A stretch of 25,102 bases of DNA from Proteobacteria bacterium UBA6156. GTDB taxonomy: Bacteria; Pseudomonadota; Alphaproteobacteria; UBA2136; UBA6156. The notes below the pieces were generated by a model. It saw only the letters and a program-made list of their open reading frames with translations. It had not been told where the DNA came from and searched no databases. The stretch is from contig DIUO01000037.1 of assembly GCA_002422365.1 (NCBI GenBank), positions 1 to 25,102 on the forward strand. The letters run 5' to 3'. Positions 21,023-25,102 of this stretch are shown here, one piece after another. Made by a program: the position numbers and the translations under genes. Positions within the stretch are counted from its first letter, which is position 1. Each line of letters starts with the position of its first letter.

Positions 21023-22237
21023 ATGAGTTTGGAATTTGCACAACGCATGAAGGCTGTACAGCCCAGTGCAATTATTAAAGTGGCCGGAAAAGCCCGTGAT
21101 TTGAAGGCTGCGGGCAAAGACGTGGTGAGCCTGAGCATTGGCGTGCCCGGGTTTTTGCCGCCCGCGCATGTTTATGCTGCCGCCCATGCAGCGGTGGATG
21201 CCGACAGCGGCGATTATTTGCCCGGGCGCGGCAGTAATGAGCTGGTGAAGGCGTTTTGCGCCATGCTGGCACGGCGGGGGTTTGACTATGCCGAGACTGA
21301 GGTGTGTGCGCAGGTGGGGGGTAAAGGCGCGTTGTTCAACCTGTTGCTGGCGTTGGTGGAAGCGGGCGACGAGGTAGTTATACCTGCCCCCTATTGGGCC
21401 AGTTACCCGGAAATGGTGAAGATTGTGGGCGGCACGCCGGTGTGCCCCCAAGGCACGGCGGAGCAGAACTACAAGATTACGCCTGCGCAACTGGAAGCGG
21501 CGCTGACGGTCCAAACCAAGGTGGTGATGTTTAACAACCCCAGCAACCCCACCGGCATGCTGTATAACGCCGCCGAGGTGGAAGCGCTGGCGGCTGTGCT
21601 GGCCAAGCACCCGGATGTGTGGGTGTTCAGCGATGATATTTACGACCGGCTGGTGTTTAACGATGCGGATGCTCCTGGCGGGTTTGCGGCACAGCTGCTG
21701 GATTTTCAGCCCGGTTTGAAGAGCCGCATGGCGATTGTGCAAAGTGTGAGCAAAACCTACGGCATGCCCGGCTGGCGCGTGGGCATGGTGGCCGCGCCAA
21801 AAGCACTGATTGACGCCTTGCTGACGCTGACCAGCCAGAGCTTTACCAACCTGCCCGCCGTGACCATGGCGGCGGCGGTGGCGGCCATGCAGGGGGAGCA
21901 AGGGTTTTTGGATGACCAGAAAGTGCGTTTATTAAAGCAACGCGACCTGACTTTGGCGGCGCTGGCGGCCATGGCCCTGCCCTGCCCTACGCCGGAGGGC
22001 GCGTTTTATGCCTTCCCGCAGATTGGGCATTTATTCGGGAAAAGCACGCCTGCGGGCAAGGTGGTGAAGGACGATGTAGCCTTTTGTGAGCTGCTGCTGG
22101 AGGAGGCTTTGGTGGCGGTGGTGCCGGGGGGTGCGTTTGGCGATGGCGGTGCGATCCGGATTAGCTATGCAGGCAAGGAAAGCGCGCTGGCCGAGGGGTT
22201 GCGGCGGATGGCGGAGTGGGTGGCGGGGTTGCGGTAG
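21023..22237 (+). CDS. aspC: Aspartate aminotransferase-like, PLP fold type I
   Basis: Transfers the amino group between aspartate and 2-oxoglutarate, linking nitrogen metabolism to the citric acid cycle. The 404-residue protein has SIGVPGFLPP, VIPAPYWASYPEMVKIVGG, NPSNPTGMLYN, SDDIYDRLVF, the PLP-binding Lys in SVSKTYGMPGWRVG, and GAIRISYAGKES with the carboxylate-binding Arg. Close to class I-gamma aspartate aminotransferases of rhizobia and relatives by these motifs. Other substrates such as aromatic amino acids are possible. AGGAGGA precedes the ATG at 21023. Thirteen of 17 Phe codons are TTT, the native pattern. Monocistronic, with palindromes upstream and a terminator downstream. Confidence 0.88.
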   Translation: MSLEFAQRMKAVQPSAIIKVAGKARDLKAAGKDVVSLSIGVPGFLPPAHVYAAAHAAVDADSGDYLPGRGSNELVKAFCAMLARRGFDYAETEVCAQVGGKGALFNLLLALVEAGDEVVIPAPYWASYPEMVKIVGGTPVCPQGTAEQNYKITPAQLEAALTVQTKVVMFNNPSNPTGMLYNAAEVEALAAVLAKHPDVWVFSDDIYDRLVFNDADAPGGFAAQLLDFQPGLKSRMAIVQSVSKTYGMPGWRVGMVAAPKALIDALLTLTSQSFTNLPAVTMAAAVAAMQGEQGFLDDQKVRLLKQRDLTLAALAAMALPCPTPEGAFYAFPQIGHLFGKSTPAGKVVKDDVAFCELLLEEALVAVVPGGAFGDGGAIRISYAGKESALAEGLRRMAEWVAGLR

Positions 22238-22280
22238 GCCCGCCCGCGCCCGCCCCCTGCCCTTTTGTGAGGAATGCACG

Positions 22281-22304
22281 AAGCGGCCCCGGTGGGGCCG
22301 CTTT
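22281..22304 (+). terminator. Intrinsic terminator after the aminotransferase gene
   Basis: Ten-pair stem AAGCGGCCCC (22281-22290) with GGGGCCGCTT (22294-22303), loop GGT, ending in TTT and GGTGTTGGA. Confidence 0.75.
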
Positions 22305-22350
22305 GGTGTTGGAGGGATTATTACCATTTTATCAATAAATTATATTTCAT

Positions 22351-22379
22351 TTGCCCCCTGTAAATTTTATTCGTATGGT
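22351..22379 (+). promoter_or_regulatory. Candidate promoter of the first secreted paralogue
   Basis: TTGCCC (22351-22356) and TATGGT (22374-22379), spacer 17 bp, in an AT-rich stretch. Transcription would start near 22386, just before the AGAAGG ribosome site. Confidence 0.4.
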
Positions 22380-22400
22380 GTGCTATAAGAAGGTATGAAC

Positions 22401-22925
22401 ATGCATCTCTTTCTGGTTATGTCGGCTTTGCTGGTGATGCCAGTGGGCGGAGTGGTGGCGCAGGAATATTCCAGCCGTGGGAACTTAAGCCAAGAGGCCA
22501 ACTGGACCTCTTTGAAGAATCTTGTCGATTCTGTGCGGGGACAAGCTGAGTCTGCTCAAATTCTGGCGGATGCCCTTTCGCTTTGTAACGCCAAGAAAAT
22601 GCTGTATGCGCCCACCGACCCGGCGAAAGATACCAACGGATGCGTTGACGTTATTGACCCACGCGAACTGGTTATGCGCACGGAAACCTTTAACCTGGAA
22701 CAGGTATGTGCCGGCAAACGGTGTGCTGCCGACGCCACCACAGTGGAACACATGTGTGAGCTGGAAGGCTTTGGTTATGCAACAGGGTATTCTACCAACA
22801 GTTATTCTAGCCCCGGTGACAACACTATTACCCGCTGGGATGGGACCAAATGGGTGGCGTTTAGGGCGAGCCAAGACAACCGGTTCCTCCGCACAATTAC
22901 ATGCCAAATGATCGATTTTAAATAA
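22401..22925 (+). CDS. Secreted protein, first of a tandem paralogue pair
   Basis: Unknown function. The start at 22401 (MHLFLVMSALLVMPVG) has AGAAGG 7 nt upstream. An ATG at 22395 is too close to that site. Signal peptide MHLFLVMSALLVMPVGGVVA, cut probably before QEYSSRG. The mature part begins SSRGNLSQEANWTSLKNL, followed by a helical segment, CNAKKMLYAP, KDTNGCV, and then a C-terminal half unlike its neighbour, with several Cys (VCAGKRCAA, EHMCELEGF, TITCQM) that may form disulfides outside the cytoplasm. 174 residues. No pilin GFxxxE motif and no lipobox. Five of six Phe codons are TTT, so it is not of the orphan codon class. Confidence 0.82.
   Translation: MHLFLVMSALLVMPVGGVVAQEYSSRGNLSQEANWTSLKNLVDSVRGQAESAQILADALSLCNAKKMLYAPTDPAKDTNGCVDVIDPRELVMRTETFNLEQVCAGKRCAADATTVEHMCELEGFGYATGYSTNSYSSPGDNTITRWDGTKWVAFRASQDNRFLRTITCQMIDFK
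22420..22465 (+). repeat. 46-bp direct repeat, copy 1 (signal peptide region)
   Basis: Identical over 46 bp to 23005-23050. Covers codons for SALLVMPVGGVVAQ. The flanking codons for conserved residues differ at synonymous sites (for example GGGAACTTAAGC against GGCAACCTGAGC), so the identity is confined to this block. Confidence 0.9.
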
Positions 22926-22979
22926 GTATAAGTTTTTCGAGGTGTCTGTTTAATTGATAAGTTTGGACTCTAAAATATT

Positions 22980-23510
22980 ATGCAAGCGTATTTCTACCTT
23001 ATTCTGTCGGCTTTGCTGGTGATGCCAGTGGGCGGAGTGGTGGCGCAGGAGCATAGCAGCCGGGGCAACCTGAGCACCGAGGCCAATTGGACAGCGTTGA
23101 ACAACCTGATTGGCCGGAATAAGGGCGAGATTGATATCCTTAGAACAGATGTAGAGGCCATGAAAACCTGCAACGCCAAGGGCATGATGCATGCACCGGA
23201 AGCTGCGGACAAAGACGTGAACGGTTGTGTAACGATTGCCATGCCTGACCCGGCCAGCCTGGAGATTAAAACCTATACCGAGAAACTTTGTACGCGGTCC
23301 GGTCAGCACACGATTATATCGGCCTGCCCTGCCGATGAGCGCCTGTTAGGGTGCGGCGGCGGCCCCGGCGACCAAGATGAGTCTCATGAATACTGGGTTT
23401 TGATGCCAGATTTTGCCAATAACCGTTGTATTGGGTATGTGGGGCAGCCACGTTGCTTTGATACAGGATGGTCGCAGGCCATGGTAACATCCGTTTGTTA
23501 CAAACCTTAG
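22980..23510 (+). CDS. Secreted protein, second of a tandem paralogue pair
   Basis: Unknown function. 176 residues from the ATG at 22980, which has no good ribosome site. Signal peptide MQAYFYLILSALLVMPVGG then VVAQ, and mature start EHSSRGNLSTEANWTALNNL. As in the first copy, CNAKGMMHAP and KDVNGCV follow. The C-terminal half is distinct: ACPADERLLGCGGGPGDQ, DFANNRCIGYVGQPRCFD, MVTSVCYKP, rich in Cys and Gly, compatible with a small disulfide-bonded extracellular domain. It lies 54 bp after the first gene and ends shortly before a terminator, so both may be on one mRNA. Constant N-terminus with variable tip recalls surface or pilus-tip proteins, an analogy only. Confidence 0.82.
   Translation: MQAYFYLILSALLVMPVGGVVAQEHSSRGNLSTEANWTALNNLIGRNKGEIDILRTDVEAMKTCNAKGMMHAPEAADKDVNGCVTIAMPDPASLEIKTYTEKLCTRSGQHTIISACPADERLLGCGGGPGDQDESHEYWVLMPDFANNRCIGYVGQPRCFDTGWSQAMVTSVCYKP
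23005..23050 (+). repeat. 46-bp direct repeat, copy 2 (signal peptide region)
   Basis: Second copy of the block at 22420-22465, offset by 585 bp. Confidence 0.9.
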
Positions 23511-23525
23511 CCTTTATTTATGCTT

Positions 23526-23549
23526 AAACGGCCCTGTTAGGGCCGTTTT
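23526..23549. terminator. Bidirectional terminator between the paralogues and atpC
   Basis: Stem AAACGGCCCT (23526-23535) with AGGGCCGTTT (23539-23548), loop GTT, ending TTTT on the plus strand. It can also stop minus-strand transcription from atpC, whose stop codon is 20 bp away. The tail GGTGTTGGA matches the terminator at 22281. Confidence 0.85.
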
Positions 23550-23568
23550 GGTGTTGGAAAGGTGTCAA

Positions 23569-23841
23569 TCAGGCGGGGATGGCGGTGGCGGATTCGGCCA
23601 GGATGGTGACGCCCTGGGGGGAGACTTCCGCCACACCCGAGCTGACAGTGTAGCTGGTGATGATGCCGCCGGGGCCGGTGACCGCCACGATGCCACCGGG
23701 GCGCAGCGTGCTGACCATGGCCATGTGGCCGGGGAGAACGCCGAAGTCGCCGGATTCTCCGGCCACCGAGACGTAGCTTGCGTCGGTCTCCGCAACCTGT
23801 TGGGCGGGGGTGAGCAAAATGAATTTGAGCGCGGTTTCCAT
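23569..23841 (-). CDS. atpC: ATP synthase F1 epsilon subunit, short form
   Basis: Central-stalk subunit of F1Fo ATP synthase. The 90-residue protein has the N-terminal beta-sandwich domain: LKFILLTPAQQV, SYVSVAGESGDFGVLPGHM (the family's GDFGVLPGH motif), TLRPGGIVAVTG, SSGVAEVSPQGVTILAES. It ends there, so the C-terminal helical hairpin that inhibits ATP hydrolysis in longer homologues (130-140 residues) is missing. No frame of it continues downstream, where a terminator follows. The usual partner atpD is not upstream. Instead there is an 80-bp gap with a terminator and an unrelated exported-protein gene, so atpC seems to stand alone. Confidence 0.92.
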   Translation of the reverse strand: METALKFILLTPAQQVAETDASYVSVAGESGDFGVLPGHMAMVSTLRPGGIVAVTGPGGIITSYTVSSGVAEVSPQGVTILAESATAIPA

Positions 23842-23880
23842 GGCCGCACCCTACTCTGCTTTTGACGAAAAACCAAGCCG

Positions 23881-23900
23881 AAAAAGGGGCTAGAAGCCCC
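23881..23900 (-). terminator. Terminator of the 158-residue exported-protein gene
   Basis: Stem GGGGCT (23886-23891) with AGCCCC (23895-23900), followed on the minus strand by TTTTT (23885-23881). Confidence 0.75.
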
Positions 23901-23921
23901 CTTTGACGGCTTGGAGTAAGA

Positions 23922-24398
23922 TTAACGGGCGGTGGCTGAGACTCCGGCGGCAGCGCGGGCCTTGTTCCAGCTTTGGGCCGCGGCCTTGTTGTTGCTGCGC
24001 GCTTCGGCGCGGGCGGCGGCGGCTTCCGCCTGGTGTTCGGCGGCGTCGCGCGCGTCTTCGGCGGCGTCGGCAATCTCACCTTCCTGCAGGTTTTCGCGGG
24101 CGGATTCGGCGTTCATGTTCGCCATGCCTTGGTGGTAGTCCTTGCGCAGTTCGTCGACCCCCTGGGCGGTTTTATGGTAGGCGGCATTGGCCGTGCCGCT
24201 GATGACGGTGCCGAGGGCACTGACACCGCCTTCGACCGTTGGCGACGTACGGGCTGACGCATTTGCGTTCGCTTTGACATTGGCGTTGGCATTGGCTGCG
24301 GTGCCTTCGGCCTGGGCGGCGGCGCTGAGGGTGGCCAGAAGTGCGACGGCGAGGATGGTGGTTGGCAGGGTTGAAGCTGGTTTGAAAGTGGTGGTCAT
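23922..24398 (-). CDS. Exported Ala-rich protein, 158 residues
   Basis: Unknown function. Signal peptide at the N-terminus (TILAVALLATLSAAAQA, cut expected after AQA). The mature protein starts with a low-complexity stretch of Ala, Asn and Lys (ANANANVKANANASA), then a Gly/Ser-containing segment (VEGGVSALGTVISGTANAAY), then a long Ala/Glu/Arg-rich helix (ADAAEDARDAAEHQAEAAAA) likely to form a coiled coil. No Cys, so it differs from the paralogue pair. GGGA lies about 11 nt before the ATG. Upstream it shares CAAAGGTATAACC with the promoter at 13289. Own terminator downstream. Confidence 0.78.
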   Translation of the reverse strand: MTTTFKPASTLPTTILAVALLATLSAAAQAEGTAANANANVKANANASARTSPTVEGGVSALGTVISGTANAAYHKTAQGVDELRKDYHQGMANMNAESARENLQEGEIADAAEDARDAAEHQAEAAAARAEARSNNKAAAQSWNKARAAAGVSATAR

Positions 24399-24437
24399 GA
24401 TGCGGAATCCCGTTCGGTTATACCTTTGCGAAACCCG

Positions 24438-24483
24438 GCAACCCGCCCCCTGCCCTTATGATTATGGGCGTGGGACGGGTTGC
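24438..24483 (-). other. Hairpin between two exported-protein genes
   Basis: GCAACCCG (24438-24445) pairs with CGGGTTGC (24476-24483). Inside, CCC/GGG and GCCC/GGGC continue the stem past mismatches, with a ten-base loop TTATGATTAT. No long T run follows on either strand. It may end or stabilise the upstream mRNA. Confidence 0.5.
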
Positions 24484-24561
24484 GTGGATATCGCCCCGCT
24501 GAGCTAACGGCGGAACGGGGCTGCGGTTCCGTAGGTGTGCCGCAGGTAAGGTTGCCGCAGG

Positions 24562-24996
24562 TTATTCGGCAGCAGGGGCGGCGCGGTTGGCTCTGCGCTC
24601 TTCGCGCTCGGCCTTCATGTCGCCGCGCTTGTCTTTCCAGTCTTCACGCTTGTCTTTGTTGTCTTCGCGGCGGTCTTCGCGTTTGGCTTTGGCGTTGTCT
24701 TTCATCTCTTTGCCTTTGGCCATGCATTCTTCTTTCACGGCGCGCATTTGCTCGGGCGTTTCGGCGCCCTTCATGCGGTTGTGGCACTGCTCGTGAAAGG
24801 CATCGATTCTGGCGCGACGCTCGGCCTTATTCTTTTCGTGCTCTTTATAACGAGCGTCCATGTTCTGCTTGTGTTTTTCCATGCGGGCGGCGGCGTTGGG
24901 GCGCTCTTTCGTTTCGGTGTCTTGCGCCATGGCGGGCAGCACGGCGGCGGCGGCCATAAGCACGGCCATGGTGGCCACAAAGGTGGTGGATTTCAT
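24562..24996 (-). CDS. Exported highly charged protein, 144 residues
   Basis: Unknown function. A clear signal peptide (MKSTTFVATMAVLMAAAAV, then LPAMA, cut before QDTETKERP) is followed by an almost purely hydrophilic, Lys/Arg/Glu/Asp-rich mature part (KREDRREDNKDKREDWKDKR) that should form a single long charged helix. Two Cys (EQCHNRM and KEECMAKG) are about 22 residues apart in the middle and could make one disulfide. The pattern resembles small periplasmic helical proteins, but I assign no family. AGGAG lies 11 nt before the ATG. It precedes the other exported-protein gene on the same strand by 163 bp. Confidence 0.78.
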   Translation of the reverse strand: MKSTTFVATMAVLMAAAAVLPAMAQDTETKERPNAAARMEKHKQNMDARYKEHEKNKAERRARIDAFHEQCHNRMKGAETPEQMRAVKEECMAKGKEMKDNAKAKREDRREDNKDKREDWKDKRGDMKAEREERRANRAAPAAE

Positions 24997-25078
24997 CGTG
25001 GGGGGACTCCTGGTTGGTTGTTACATTGTTGTTTTATAAGACTACGCCGCCTGCTGCCGCTGACAAGAGGGCTGACAT

Positions 25079-25102
25079 AAAAAAACACCCCGAGGGGTGT
25101 TT
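25079..25102 (-). terminator. Terminator of a gene beyond the right edge
   Basis: Stem AAACACCC (25083-25090) with GGGTGTTT (25095-25102), loop CGAG. On the minus strand a run of seven T follows (25085-25079). Confidence 0.8.

Noticed and set aside
22249..24457. 16-mer CCCGCCCCCTGCCCTT at 22249-22264 and 24442-24457
   Set aside because: CCCCTGCCC is frequent in this C-rich sequence, so two copies could be chance. A genome count is needed before calling it a repeat.
24438..24530. Possible tRNA on the minus strand (TTAGCTCAG and a CATAATC stretch)
   Set aside because: The anticodon arm would have a ten-base loop, there is no TTCGA-type T arm, and the acceptor ends do not pair. A simple hairpin explains the pairing.

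Overview
The window reads as a chromosomal segment of an alphaproteobacterium. It is GC-rich by eye. Supporting signs are the dnaG-rpoD pair with greA transcribed away from it, a GreA beginning MERVPMT, the ffh/rpsP/rimM neighbourhood next to ftsY, and a MutL with the metal-dependent nicking motif. I cannot name the genus. The genes are mostly core information-processing functions, broken up by small orphan genes that each carry a good ribosome binding site and often their own hairpin terminator.

Layout. 1-3404: rpoD (cut by the left edge) and dnaG on the minus strand. 3497-5697: greA, an orphan two-helix membrane protein, tsaC and an orphan 115-residue protein. 5751-8459: tadA, a peptidase C26 amidotransferase, a structured RNA candidate, then rluB overlapping rsmD. 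8457-11399: heptamer repeats, a 53-residue ORF, a long imperfect hairpin, mutL, and a divergent RelB/RelE-type toxin-antitoxin pair that shares a palindromic control region with mutL. 11403-16356: ftsY behind a gene for a secreted/membrane helical-repeat protein, divergent ffh, an orphan, then rpsP-rimM behind a strong promoter and a structured leader. 16394-17954: three monocistronic orphan genes in the place where trmD-rplS usually follow rimM. 17964-20255: an aconitase of mitochondrial type. 20349-20811: a small basic protein followed by a string of hairpins and a terminator, the best candidate for an undescribed RNA here. 21023-22237: aspartate aminotransferase. 22351-23510: two tandem secreted paralogues with a near-constant N-terminus and variable C-terminus. 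23569-25102: an isolated short atpC, two small exported proteins and a terminator belonging to a gene beyond the right edge.

How it fits together. ftsY and ffh give the receptor and the GTPase of co-translational membrane targeting. rpsP, rimM, rsmD, rluB, tsaC and tadA cover ribosome and tRNA maturation. dnaG, rpoD, greA and mutL cover replication, transcription and repair. The orphan genes form a second class by codon use: I counted 26 TTC among 30 Phe codons in six of them, against 4 of 17 in the aminotransferase and 0 of 4 in rpsP. Most promising for follow-up are the hairpin string upstream of the aconitase gene, the paralogue pair with a 46-bp identical block, and the heptamer repeats that have entered the mutL linker.
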